A stretch of DNA of 64,000 bases. It comes from Serilophus lunatus. Lineage: Eukaryota; Chordata; Aves; Passeriformes; Eurylaimidae. The notes under the pieces are model-generated. The model was not told where the DNA came from. It ran no database searches and worked only from the letters and a program-made list of their open reading frames with translations. Positions 45,092 through 55,694 of the stretch are shown piece after piece. Where the stretch lies: NCBI GenBank assembly GCA_013399895.1, contig VXBA01002409.1:62001-126000 (forward strand), in the 5' to 3' direction. Both the position numbers and the translations under genes were made by a program. The first letter of the stretch is position 1. The number at the start of each line of letters is the position of its first letter.

Positions 45092-45563
45092 GCAGGAGTC
45101 CTGTGTGCAGTTCTGGGCTCTCATGGCAGGGGAGACAGTGGGGGGGCTGGAGTGTGTCCAGGGAAGGGAAGGGAGCTGGGCAGGGGCTGGGGGAGCTGGG
45201 GGGGCTCATCCTGGAGCAAAGGAGGCTCAGGGGGCCCCTGGAATTCTCTGCAATCCCTGACAGAAGAGGAGAGCTGGAGGGGTCAGGCTCTGCTCCCAGG
45301 GAACAAGGGCCAGGAGGAGAGGGAACGGCCTCAGGCTGGGCCAGGGGAGGGGCAGGGTGGGCATCAGGAGGAATTTCTGCATGGAAAGGGTTGTTAAACA
45401 TTGGCAGGGGCTGCCCAGGGAGGGTTGGAATGCCCATCCCTGGAGGTGCCCAAGGAAGGACTGGATGTCCCTCAGTGCTCTGGGCTGAGGGACAAGGTGG
45501 GGATGGGGCACAGCTGGGACTCCATGGGCTGGGAGGGCTTTGCCAACCTCGGTGACTCAAGGC
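45092..45563 (+). mobile_element. CR1 LINE, about 470 bp, G-rich plus strand copy
   Basis: The copy runs from 'caggagtcctgtgtgcagtt' through 'aaaggaggctcagggggccc', 'gcatcaggaggaatttctgc', 'gggctgcccagggagggttg' and 'tccctggaggtgcccaagga' to 'ccaacctcggtgactcaagg'. It lacks a clear octamer tail. Opposed open frames of 150 and 168 codons run through it and are artefacts of the repeat. The 5' part is very G-rich and holds a predicted quadruplex motif. Confidence 0.93.
45161..45204 (+). other. Predicted G-quadruplex motif
   Basis: GGG-AA-GGG-AA-GGG-AGCT-GGG satisfies the four-run G3/loop 1-7 rule at 45161-45180. It continues with CAGGGGCTGGGGGAGCTGGGGGGG. It lies inside the CR1 copy at 45092-45563. 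Confidence 0.8.
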
Positions 45564-47279
45564 TTGGGGAACAGACTCAACATAGTGTGACTGTCTTTAT
45601 CTTTGGGGTTTTCTAATCACAGCCAAAGGATTGCTGCCTACAGGAGCAAGACTGCCCTGCAGAACAGGCTGAAGGCCCTATTAAGACTTTATGATATTCT
45701 TAATAGCTTGCTTTGTGCTGGTGCCTTGGGAATCCCCTGCCCTTTTCCATCAGGCTCCTGAATCTCACAGGCTGGGCTGTTTGCTGTACAGCCACAAGAC
45801 AAATGGTGGTTGCTGCCACAGGGATTTTACTTTTTAGGGCAGCACAGCACAGAACATTTTTAAGACGTGATTTGCAGAGCACCACAAAGGTTGATGGTTT
45901 ATATCTTCGAGGCACAGTGAGTCAAATCATTTGCATGGCCACCAAACTGGGCTGAAACAAAACTAGTGGGTTCACCAGCTCACCAGCTCCTATCTGCCCT
46001 TCTGAAGGAGAAAAAAACAATGTCCTGGAATGGCTGCAGAAAAGGGAAATGAAAAAGGATCATTCTGCTTGTCTTCCACCTTGAAACTGCAGGTATTGCT
46101 CCGTATAAAACCACGCTGTAGAAAAGTATCTTTCTCCTTCCCCCTCTTTTTTGCAATTTCAACTTTTTATTTTTTCCTCTCTTTTCTTTCACAGCTTTTA
46201 ACCTTGCCCAATTGTCCCTCTTAAATAATAATTAACTCTCTGCTTCAGCCAGGGAAGTGCTTTAAAGCTCCAGCAATTTTATTTTCTATATGACGCCGCA
46301 GGAGACGATGGGAGGGAAAAATTCAATCAGGTTTCTCAAGAGTTACCCCTCTAGAAAAACCATTAGTTGCCTGTCCCTGGTGAAAGGCAAAAAGCAAGAT
46401 CCAACAGTAACCAGCAGTGTTTGCACAGTAATTAACTGGAAGAGAGGAGAGAGAAGTAAACAAGCAGGCAAGGCTGTTGACTGCACTCTCCAAGAACTCT
46501 CTCTCCCCACAGACCCATATCTTGAGTTGTGCTTCCACACAACCAAACAGGGTCTGGCACTGGGTGACCCAGAAAAACGAGGAGGAATGAGTTGCCTCCC
46601 TCGTGCTTCAGGGCTGAACACAACACAGGCAGCTCTGCAGCAGGACAAAGGAGGAAAACAACTTAAGAGCAACATACAGTGATAAGTGAGAGTGCTTATT
46701 TTAATTGCAAACTGGAGCAAATAAATTATAAATTCAATTACAATGCCACTCGCCGACAAGAAACTCAAACCACTTTGGCTATTAGTGGCACAAATTAACT
46801 GCAGGAGATAACAGGACTGGGGGGAGCCATCCTGTACCCCTGTTGTAATGGAACCACGAAGGTCTGAAGTGAGGCACTGGGTGCAATCTCACGTTCACTG
46901 AGCTTGTGAGAACCAAAGGAGCAGCAAAACACCCAGAGTATTTTTCCCCATGTAAGACTGCTCTTTAGAACACCTGGATTTGAGGAAAGGGAGACCTGCT
47001 CCATCGCAGGAGTATCTCAGTGGTTACTTTAAGTACTGGCAGCAAACCAGAGAGCCTCCTCTCAAACAGCCCAGGGGCTCCAGCGGGTTCGTGTCCCCAG
47101 GGAAGCTGGATCTGCCCAATGACACGGAGACAGCCCTTGGTGACAAAAGGGCAGGACTGAGACTGAGAGCAGAGCTGAGCTCCCGAGTTCCCCCTGGCTC
47201 ACAGCTCTCAGCCTCGGGAAGATAACCCCAGGGGCCACACGGTATTAAATCACATCCCTTCCTGCTCCTCCTAAAGGGT

Positions 47280-47364
47280 CGATATCCCGAGCCCGACTCG
47301 TCTTCCCGACCTCACCCAACGTGAATAATGCACGAGCGGCCGGTGGGGCATCGGAGGCTGGACC
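47280..47364. promoter_or_regulatory. CpG-dense unique block, possible regulatory element
   Basis: Eleven CpG dinucleotides occur in 85 bp (for example gatatcccgagcccgactcg), in a window where CpG is otherwise sparse. AT-rich sequence with ATAAATATTT follows directly. The block is shorter than a classical CpG island and no gene start is visible, so a distal regulatory element is as likely as a promoter. Confidence 0.4.
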
Positions 47365-47503
47365 GTGGCCAGCCAAAGGGCTCTCAGCGCATCAAAAGCC
47401 AAGCAAGTTCATTTCAATATTTATGGTTAATCCTTCATTCCGAAATGATAAATATTTCATGCTACGCCCTTACAGGAAGGCAAAGCCAGAGGAGACACCA
47501 GCC

Positions 47504-47524
47504 CAGACAGACAGACAGACAGAC
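47504..47524. repeat. (CAGA)n microsatellite
   Basis: About five CAGA tetramers. Confidence 0.92.
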
Positions 47525-48660
47525 TCTTCCACGTTAATTCCTGCCCAGGCAGACGCTGCTCCTCGTGTTCATTAATATTCTTCAACGAACAGGGATTTAT
47601 TTGTTTGAGTCCTCCCAGAGCCTGCAAGGACAGAGGTCAGAGCTGAGGAGCTCAACAGGCACGAAAGCAGGTTTATTCCTGCAGGCTGTTCACTGAGGTC
47701 ACATTTTGTGGTCCAGCAGGAATGTTCTGGAGCAGCATCGTGGCTCTGACCCTGCCTCCTCTCCAGCCAGCCCTGGCCTTCCCCAGCTCCCGTTATCCCA
47801 ACCCACAACACCACACACCCCCTGGATGTGCCCTCAGGTGGGAGGATGCTCAGCAGCTCAGTCCTGTCAAAGCCTTACCACAGATTTTTGTATTTTTTGT
47901 ACCTATTTACCACAGCACACAAACCTCTTGGCCTCCTTTGCTGATAACCCCCCCCCCTCCATCAACTGCTCGTTTTCCACTTGAGGATGAGAGATGGGAA
48001 CAAAGCCAAATGTGGATGCAGCACTGTAGGGCTGCACAGCTCCAAAGGTTCTGTTGGCAATCAAATCCTGCCTACCTGGGAAGGAGAGGAGGAGAACACT
48101 GGATTAAAGAGATGCAAATGAACTGAGGATGTAGGAGATGGGACTGAAAGGTAACAACTCACCTGCTGGCTTCCCTAATCAGGATTTTAAGACAGCACCC
48201 AATTCCTCACTAACGGTGTGAGGAACAAAGGCTTTTTGATGGGGATTCTGTTTTCCAGGGAGAACCATTTAATAAGTTTCACTCAGGAAGTCTCTGTTCC
48301 CAATAAAGACTTAACAAAGTTAATTAGACTAAACAGTAATTATCATGTCTCTTCATTGTTCAATTATCTTGCTGAACTGGTGTTTCCTGATTAATTTTCT
48401 GATTAAAATGTATTAAATTGAAAAGCACTTGCAAACATGAGATGACAGGCTCTCTCCCACACAGCAGGATTTCCGGAGGTCAGGAAGGCAGGAATGGGTG
48501 ACACCACCTCCCAAACACTCCAGCTCCATGTGCCACACAGCCAGGAGCACAACGCAGGGCACTCTTCAGCAACACTCCTGCCACAGGCTCTCCAGTTTGA
48601 GATCCACCAGCACATCACTGGTGAGTTCCTCCTCCAAACATCTCCTGGTTTCCTGTTCCT

Positions 48661-48828
48661 TGCACTGGCACAGGGTGCCCAGAGAAGCTGTGGGTGCCCC
48701 ATCCCTGGAAGTGTCCAAGGCCAGGTTGGAGCCACCTGGGACAGTGGGAGGTGTCCCTGCCCATGGCAGGAGGTGGAACTCCTGGGTGATCTTCCATTTC
48801 CCTTCCAACCCAAACCATTTCATGGTTT
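48661..48828 (+). mobile_element. CR1 LINE 3' end
   Basis: Sequence 'ggcacagggtgcccagagaa', 'ggccaggttggagccacctg', 'gtgggaggtgtccctgccca' and 'ttcccttccaacccaaacca', ending with a decayed tail (tttcatggttt). The copy lacks the start of the 3' region and begins at the 'ctggcacagggtgccc' block. Confidence 0.95.
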
Positions 48829-51135
48829 CTACTCCACCTTTTTACCTTTCTTTTAAGTTTCTCATGGACAAACATGGCTCAATTTAATGAGTTACTTTGC
48901 ACGTGCCCAGCTCTGCAGCACAGGATGGAGGTCAGGGCCTGCTTCAAAGTCCAGCTCCTCCCTCCCTCTGGATCCCACAGTCTGGGCTCCCTAAGCACCC
49001 AGGCAGCTCAGACTGCTGCCTTCCATCTGCAAACCACCATGGAGACACTCTTGGAGCTCTCCCTCCTCCCACTCGTGACAGCAGCTGGCACAGAGGAGGA
49101 ATTCCCACGGCTGAGCTCACACATGGAATCATTCAGGCCAAGTTAACATCTCTGGGGCTGATGTTGCATCTTCTGCTGCTTCAAACATCATTCTGCACAT
49201 CTCCAAGGAGCTCAGCTCTCCTCTTACTGTGTTTAGCAAACCAACCTGCCTAAACTGGCCTAACCAAGGCCACCTCCTGCATTCTTCAATCAAGTTCTTC
49301 TGGTGGAACCAACTTACTTCCCTGGGTGACTTTAAATACGATTCCAACCTGCAGCAATTTGCTATCAAGCAGCAAAGGCAGCTTCACCACTGGCACCTCT
49401 GAGCCACCACAGCATCCCTTTCCAGAGGCTCTGCTTTAGTATTCACCCTCAGCAATCCAGTCATCACTGGCATTTTGAGCAGCCCCTCGCACTATTTGCA
49501 TATCTTTTATAAGACAAATCAGAAAAGGGGATTAGTTTTCCTTTCTTCACTTGAATATCACCTGTGGCTGGGAGGAAACAAACAAATTCATCGCCTCCCT
49601 CCCCAAATCCTGGCGATTAGGTTATTAGAGCCCCAGACTTATTATAAATTATTGAAAGGACACAGCTGAGCCCAAATCCCACAGTGGGCTCTTTTTGTCT
49701 TCCATAAGGCTGGCAATTCTTGATTAACTCCCGTGCAGCACGAGGCAGGGAGGCTGAGCAGCATCTCAGACACTCCACAGTGACTGATGCTCCGAGTGGA
49801 ATACACGGCTCCATGCACGGCTGTGCAGGGAATCTGGGCTCCCAGCAGACATCCCAGGAGCTACAAAGGAACCTTCTTCCCTTTCTGCTTGTCCTTTTGG
49901 AATTTCAACACAAGCCTCCTCACTGGTGCCAGGACCAGCCCAGCATCCCCGAGGATGTGCAGGGCAGTGGCAGGCAAGGGGCTCTGAAAGGCAGAGAACA
50001 ATCACAACTGGGATATTCATCCCGAGTTCCTCAGAGGACTATTCCATAGTTCCAACTCCAAGAGAGTTATTCCATACTCTCACACCTTCCATATATGTGA
50101 TATATGGGATAACAGCACCAGGGTTTCAGGTTTCCTCCTGTGTGACGCCTTGTTTTGGTCTAATTTAAGTCACGTTGATAAGACCAAAGCAGAGATTCTG
50201 ATAAGGAGTTCACTTTGTTTGTGATGTGTGAAGCCTCCAAATGGAGCTGCAGCTCAGCTAAGAATAAGTCTCTGTCTATGAGCTAAGAGCTCACACCTCC
50301 AGATAAGATGCAGACAGAAACAGCATTTCCAGCAGCTCCATCAAACACAGTTATGCTGAACCTGTTTTTACAAATATTTGTCACTGGTTTAGATTAATTC
50401 CAGAGACCAAGACAAAAAAACCTAAAGTCTAATAACCCAAGTAGTTCTGCTCTTTTTTTTTTTTAATAATAATCATATAATCATAAGCCTTGAATCAAAG
50501 AGTTTCCTGGTTCCTGAGCTGTGATTTGGCAAACAGCTGCAATTACAAACCCAAACCCAATGACTGTGTTTTGCCATTGCCCTGTGCTCGGGGCTCACAG
50601 GAACATTCCTCCTGCACCAGGCTCAAAGGAGATGTCCGTGGGGAGTTTGCTGTGAAATGTTTGATTCCAAAAGCCTGCGGCAAGTTGATTCATGTCTATT
50701 TAATTTTTCCAGGCAGTTTCACTGGAATGCTGTCTATAAATCAAACACAAGGCTAGCAGCAGAGCCGGACCGAGCTGTGGAAGTGCTGTATGATTTTAAT
50801 TAAACTACACACACAAATCAGGCAGGAGTGAAGGTGGAAGAGGAGAGAGAGAGAATTCTATCACTGGGGATAAGCCAATACATTTGAGCAGGAAAACAAA
50901 TAACCATTTACTGTGAAAAGTCTGATTTCAAAAGCAGCGCTTTGTCATTGTGCTGATTTTCATAATCAATTTAAATCTGGAAGAAACCAGGCTTGAGCAC
51001 AGCAAACAACGAGCCTGAACGGAAGTTAATTAGACTGTATCAGCTCAGCTTTGCTCATCCTTTACTTACTGTCAAGCGTCCTGGGCTCCATCAGGCAGAG
51101 ACAACAGAACCAGCTCTGCTGGTGGCTACCAGGCC
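48829..51135. other. Unique non-coding sequence
   Basis: No gene or transposon recognised in 2.3 kb. There is a T-run at about 50451-50464 followed by AATAATAATCATATAATCAT, and AT-rich sequence around 50740-50960. Short open frames overlap on both strands. Confidence 0.55.
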
Positions 51136-51270
51136 ATCCCAGAATCCCAGGATAGCTCAGGGTGGAAGGGACCACAGTGGCTCATCTGGTGCCACCTCCC
51201 TGCTCCAGCAGGGCCATCCCAGAGCACATGATGTGCCAGGAGCTCCATGTCCCTCTTGTCCCGAGGGAAA
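51136..51270 (-). mobile_element. CR1 LINE 3' end joined to body, internal deletion
   Basis: The left part is the inverted tail (cccagaatcccaggatagct, then ccatcccagagcacatgatg), the same subfamily as 27570-27990. It then jumps directly to 'ccaggagctccatgtccctc', which lies several hundred bases further 5' in a full CR1. An internal deletion has therefore removed the region between. Confidence 0.85.
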
Positions 51271-52010
51271 CTGAACTGGAAAACTGAGGATCCCTCTTCA
51301 GAGAACTGATCTACCCACAGCCACCTCTGGTGTTTGTGGGGAGTCATACTGGAATTGGTGGCAGCCAGGCTGGCAAATGGGAAAACGACAGGAAAGCAAT
51401 TCAGTGGCCCTCCTAAAGGGCAGGAGTTCTGGAAGAAAACTATTTCTGTTCCTTGTGGCCATGGGACTGGCACCTGGCAGGATTGAAGCCTCTCTAATTC
51501 CCGAACAGGAGGGGGATGACTCAGGAACCAGACAGTTCTGGAAGATGCAGGAGAGTGGCTCCACCTTAAGCTCCTCATTGAGAAGCCACTGAGTGTTCTG
51601 CATTGACTGTCCCCTCTCCCCACACCCTGCAAAGTGGAAAAAACAACTGTGCTTAATAATCAACAGGCAATGCAAGGATAAACACGTGAGGTATCAGCCT
51701 CTACGACAGTGGAGTCTATAAATTCCTGGGGTAGATAAGCATCACCTTCCCTATCTGCAGACCAGGGAAACATGAAAGTTGTCCACTTTGAAAAACGAAG
51801 TAACATCCTGAACAGCATCCAACAACTGAGTCACTGCCTTCAGCTGAGGAGTTGTGCTTGTTCCATGCCCCTGCTAAAGCAGGTTACAATAATTCCTTTG
51901 TCTTTCCACCCGAGCATTGCAGCCACTGCCAACGAAAGAGGCAAAACGTGTCAGGCCCTGCAGGGGGAAGGGGCAGGAGAAGCTCCGTGCCATGGGCTGC
52001 ATCCTCAGCA
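51271..52010. other. Unique non-coding sequence
   Basis: No gene or repeat recognised. Confidence 0.55.
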
Positions 52011-52052
52011 GACAGGACAGGACAGGACAGGACAGGACAGGACAGGACAGGA
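52011..52052. repeat. (GACAG)8 pentamer array
   Basis: Eight perfect GACAG units plus GA. It generates short Thr/Gly/Gln/Asp/Arg repeats in overlapping frames, which are not genes. Confidence 0.97.
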
Positions 52053-52290
52053 GGTGTGACAGTGGGGCCGAGGGAGCAGACACGGTGCCACGTGTGGGTC
52101 ACACCGGAGCTCGTTCCAAGGTGCTTCGGATTCTGATCCCGAAAACACTCCCGCAGGGAATCGCAGCCATTCCAACACCCACTCACAGATATTTCTTAAG
52201 CAACAGGGACCCATTAGCTCCGATTAAAGCCACAATATCCCCGGTCCCGGGAGGTTCTGTGGTGCTGAAGCCGTAATGAATTTTGCGGGT
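52053..52290. promoter_or_regulatory. CpG-richer unique block, possible regulatory element
   Basis: CpGs are more frequent than in the surroundings (gccgag, cacggtgccacgtgtg, caccggagctcgtt, ttcgga, cccgaa, cccgc, tcgca, tccga, cccggtcccggg, gccgtaa, ttgcggg). The sequence contains CCACGTG, an E-box-type palindrome. No open gene structure is visible. Confidence 0.35.
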
Positions 52291-52810
52291 TTTTTTTTTC
52301 CCTCCTCTCCCCACCTCTATCACTCTCAACTACAGGGCATGAATAATACAATAATGTGTTGCCTGGTGATTGCTGTTGTGTTTTCCTTTACAAATGCATC
52401 CAGGGAAGGAAGCAGACTAGAAAGTGCCTGAAGGAATTGGTTGTTTAAAGACAACTGCCAAGAGGCTGAAGTTCTGCAAACACAGGGTGCTCCCGAGGCT
52501 GGTTGCAGCCTGTGCTAGGAATGAGTTTGTGGAGCCCTGTCCCAGGGCAGAACCCTCCTCACCACCCCAGAGCCCATCTCCTTATGTGCTGCAGCACTGG
52601 AAGGCAGCAGAGGGCTTGGCTGAACCCAATGTGTGTAACCAACACTGCTGTGCCAGGTGCTTCGCCAGCTTTTACAGCAAAAACAAACAGGGCTGTAAAA
52701 ACAGAAGAGGATCTCAGTGAAAAACAGGATATTTGAAGCTGGGAGGTTGTTTTTCTGCTCTGAGTGAAGCTCCCAGAAGGCATCTAGTTGGTGATATGGA
52801 CTGGAGTCGT
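52291..52810. other. Unique non-coding sequence
   Basis: Holds a T-run at about 52291-52299 and no recognised gene. Confidence 0.55.
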
Positions 52811-52985
52811 GGAGCTGTGTCAGGGGATCACAGTTGGCTCTCAGGAAAAGGTTCTTCCCCCAGAGGGTGGTTGGCACTGAACGGGCTCCCCAGGGTTTGG
52901 TCACGGCCCCAAGGCTGCCAGAGCTCCAGGAGGGTTTGGACAACACTTTCTGAAGAGTCTTGAACTAGATGGTCTCAGTTCCTGA
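52811..52985 (+). mobile_element. CR1 LINE 3' region (older subfamily)
   Basis: Sequence 'caggaaaaggttcttccccc', 'agagggtggttggcactgaa', 'cgggctccccagggtttggt' and 'ggagggtttggacaacactt', ending near 'gatggtctcagttcctgacc'. This is the 'gttcttcccccagagggtgg' CR1 type whose tail is seen at 770 and 38902. The final octamers are missing. Confidence 0.88.
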
Positions 52986-55454
52986 CCTGCATCGAGTCTC
53001 ACTGCCTGCTCACACTGCAAGCTGCACTTTTTGAGGCTGTCCCCCTCTCTTCACAATGCAAAGAGCAATGTCAGCTGTGGCCTTGAAATAATACAGAAAT
53101 ATAACAACTAAACCCTCTCAGAAGCTGCTGACTCCTCCAGGCCAACGATGCTGCTCTGTAGGAACACGATGGACTTAAATACAAATACTGGGACACTCCT
53201 GTTCTTGGTGAGGAAGGGACAACCAGGACAAGCTGCAACGCTCCAGGTCCAGCCTGATCACAGGCAGAGGAGTCATTAAGAACTGGGATACTTCAATAAA
53301 AGCCAAAACCTCAAGGAATAAATGTTCCTGGTGGATTTAATGATGCACCAGCCTCCGGTGGATGTAAAGAGCAAGGCAATTAATAAGGTATATTTAGCAT
53401 GCTAAGCTGAGGTGTGCAGCTCTCACAGCAGCTGAAATACAGCAATTTAAATTACATTTATCTTAAAGATCAGCCTGGCTGTGACTACAGCTGCTGAGTG
53501 CCCCATAGACAGGCTGCTCTTCTCACCTGGGGGCTCCTGGCACTGCCCTGTCGGTCCCACCAAGAGTTTCCCTTGAAACAGTTATGCCAACTGGCTCACG
53601 GAGACAGAAAACACCCTGCTGTGAGTCAGGCAGAAATGCCACATCCATGGCACTCCCAGTATGTCCTACCAGCCACAACCCTTCAAATGCTGTTTAGAAA
53701 TCATTTATTTTTTAACTCTTATTAATTAAATATCATTAGTTTTTATGGGAACCACTAGAGAATGCAGCAGCTGGGACTACAGCTGGCTTTGAACAGATGA
53801 AATGGTTTTACTGCCTTTGAACACACTGGCTGCCTTTTCCCAGCCTGTGGCCACCCAGTTTGCCCTGAGGTGCCTGGCACTCGAGTCTCCAGGATAAAAG
53901 AAGCTGGTTAAAAATGAAATTAGTGCCCTGCATAGAAAGCTCTACTGCAAACTGAATCAAAGGAGGAAAGAAAGACCTGAGCTAAGCAAAATACATATGT
54001 AGATAATTAGTTAAACTTCCAAGTCTTGACATTAAGCTTTTGGAAGCAAAACATTTGGGAATCGAGTAGAGAGCCTGACTCTGCAGCCACACAAAGGTTT
54101 GGGAAACATGCCTTGCATGGAGTTGTTTTATTATCATTTTAAAGTGTCAGTTCACTGCAGGACCTTGGGTGTGACTGAGAGGGGACCTGTCCTTGAGTCA
54201 GCCCCAAAAACACAGGAGAAGAACCTGCTCTTGAAGGAGAAGGTGGAAATCCCTCAGTACTCTTGTTTTCCTGTTGGCACTTGCACATCCCAGTGCCCAC
54301 AGCAGGCAGGGGCTGGGTTTGGTGGGCCTGGCACCCAGTGACACACTCCAAACCACCACCCCAGCCACCCAAAGGGAACCACGGTCCCACCAGTGAGTCT
54401 CTTTCTAAGAAACTTCTGGAAACAAACATTTATTGCTCTCAGGAACTTGAACTCAGGCACTTCAGCAGAAGTTGACATCAGGGAGCTGCAGCCTCAGCCA
54501 AGTCCATGCAGGGCTTTCACAGCCAACACTCACAAATATTTCCCCTCCCCCTGGAAATATTTTTCCCAACTGTCCCCTGCACTAATAAACAGTTGTTTTC
54601 TTTGTGATAAAATCAGTCCCACAGCCCAGGCTACAGCAACTCTCTGCTGACCTCAGCCCTCTGCTCCCCAGGGTCTGACAAAACCAGGAGAACTCCTTGG
54701 ATTTCGCAGAAGAACATCTGTTTCCTCTGGAGCAGCTGCCACCTGGACAATCCTGCCAAGGCAGAGCTTTCCTGAGTGGGATGGGACCTGCCTGTGGAGG
54801 CTGCAGCCTTTCCAACCACAGCCACCAGGACACTTGGCGCTGCCAGAGGGACCTGCAAACACCCCAGAGTGTGGGGATGGGCTGTTTGGAGGGAGGCACA
54901 GTGCAGTGTGGGGATGGTTTGTCCCTGGCAAGAGGGGAGAGGGTCTGGGGAGGGCCTGAGAACACTCCAGCCTCCCTCTGCCACAGCTGGGACACCTCGG
55001 TGCCACCTCCAGGGTGGGGGGAGATGGTAGGGGGCTGCTCTCCCGAGCTCTGCCCTCCCTGTGGTACCTCACCAGGGCGAGTCACCCCCTGCACCCCTTA
55101 GTCCTGCTGTTCCTCACATCCTCAGGGCCCCAGCAGGATGTATCCCTGTCCCCTACCCTGGAGGTGCCTGTTCCTGCCCATAGGCATCTCCTTGAGGAGT
55201 TTAGTCACCCTCGGGCAGGATGGATCACCAGGAGAGAGACAGACACTGACTCAGGGCTGAATCACTCTGGGAAGGGCTTTACTCCCTGACTCAGAGTCCA
55301 GCTCACTCTCTACCTGCACAATCCCATTAAGTGCTGCCAAAGAGCTGGGATGAGCCTGCATGGACACGCTTTGCCTCCCAGCCCCAGCTGATGCCACAGT
55401 CCCTCTTCCATCTGAGATAATTTAAGCTCCCATGGACATGGCTGATAAGGGCCC
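52986..55454. other. Unique non-coding sequence, about 2.5 kb
   Basis: No transposon or named gene. Opposed open frames of 117-170 codons around 54.6-55.1 kb overlap in five frames in GC-rich sequence and show no domain. 53690-53750 is AT-rich (TTATTAATTAAATATCATTA). Confidence 0.55.
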
Positions 55455-55694
55455 AGAGTGCCAGGAATAGGGGGAATGGCTCCCCACTGCCAGAGGGCAG
55501 GTGGGATATGAGAAGAAATTCTTCCCTAGAAGAGTTTGCCCAGAGAAGCTGTGGCTGCCCAATCCCTGGGAGTGTCCAAGGCCAGGTTGGAGCCACCTGG
55601 GACAGTGGGAGGTGTCCCATGGCAGAGGTGGAATGGGATGATCCTTAACATCCCTCCCACCCCAAACCATCCTGTGATTCCACAGTTCTGTGAT
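55455..55694 (+). mobile_element. CR1 LINE 3' end with octamer tail
   Basis: Runs from 'gaatagggggaatggctccc' through 'gccagagggcaggtgggata', agaagaaattcttccctaga, 'cagagaagctgtggctgccc' and 'cctgggacagtgggaggtgt', and ends in tgattccacagttctgtgat, with recognisable octamers. A small deletion removes part of the 'ccctgcccagggcagggg' block. Confidence 0.95.

Larger units (their letters stand above)
45564..48660. other. Unique non-coding sequence with a CpG-dense block
   Basis: No CR1 or named gene. A very strong acceptor-like pyrimidine tract (tttttcctctcttttctttcacag) ends at about 46194 but has no donor or long frame after it. The 130-codon plus frame at 46290-46682 has no recognisable domain. 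A CpG cluster (47280-47364), a CAGA tetramer run (47504-47524) and a run of ten C (47948-47957) are notable. A 34-nt exon-like segment lies at 48587-48620. Confidence 0.55.

Noticed and set aside
45054..45560. Opposed open frames of 150 and 168 codons
   Set aside because: Both lie within the G-rich CR1 copy at 45092-45563.
46141..46194. Very strong pyrimidine tract ending in TTTCACAG, as in a splice acceptor
   Set aside because: Every frame behind it closes quickly and no donor follows, so no exon can be supported.
46290..46682. 130-codon plus-strand open frame with a fairly balanced composition
   Set aside because: No family recognised and no splice or promoter context; a 141-codon frame covers much of the same DNA on the other strand.
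48587..48620. 34-nt segment reading ALQFEIHQHITG between a CCACAG acceptor and a GTGAGT donor
   Set aside because: Too short and lies 40 bp before a CR1 copy; the pyrimidine tract is interrupted.
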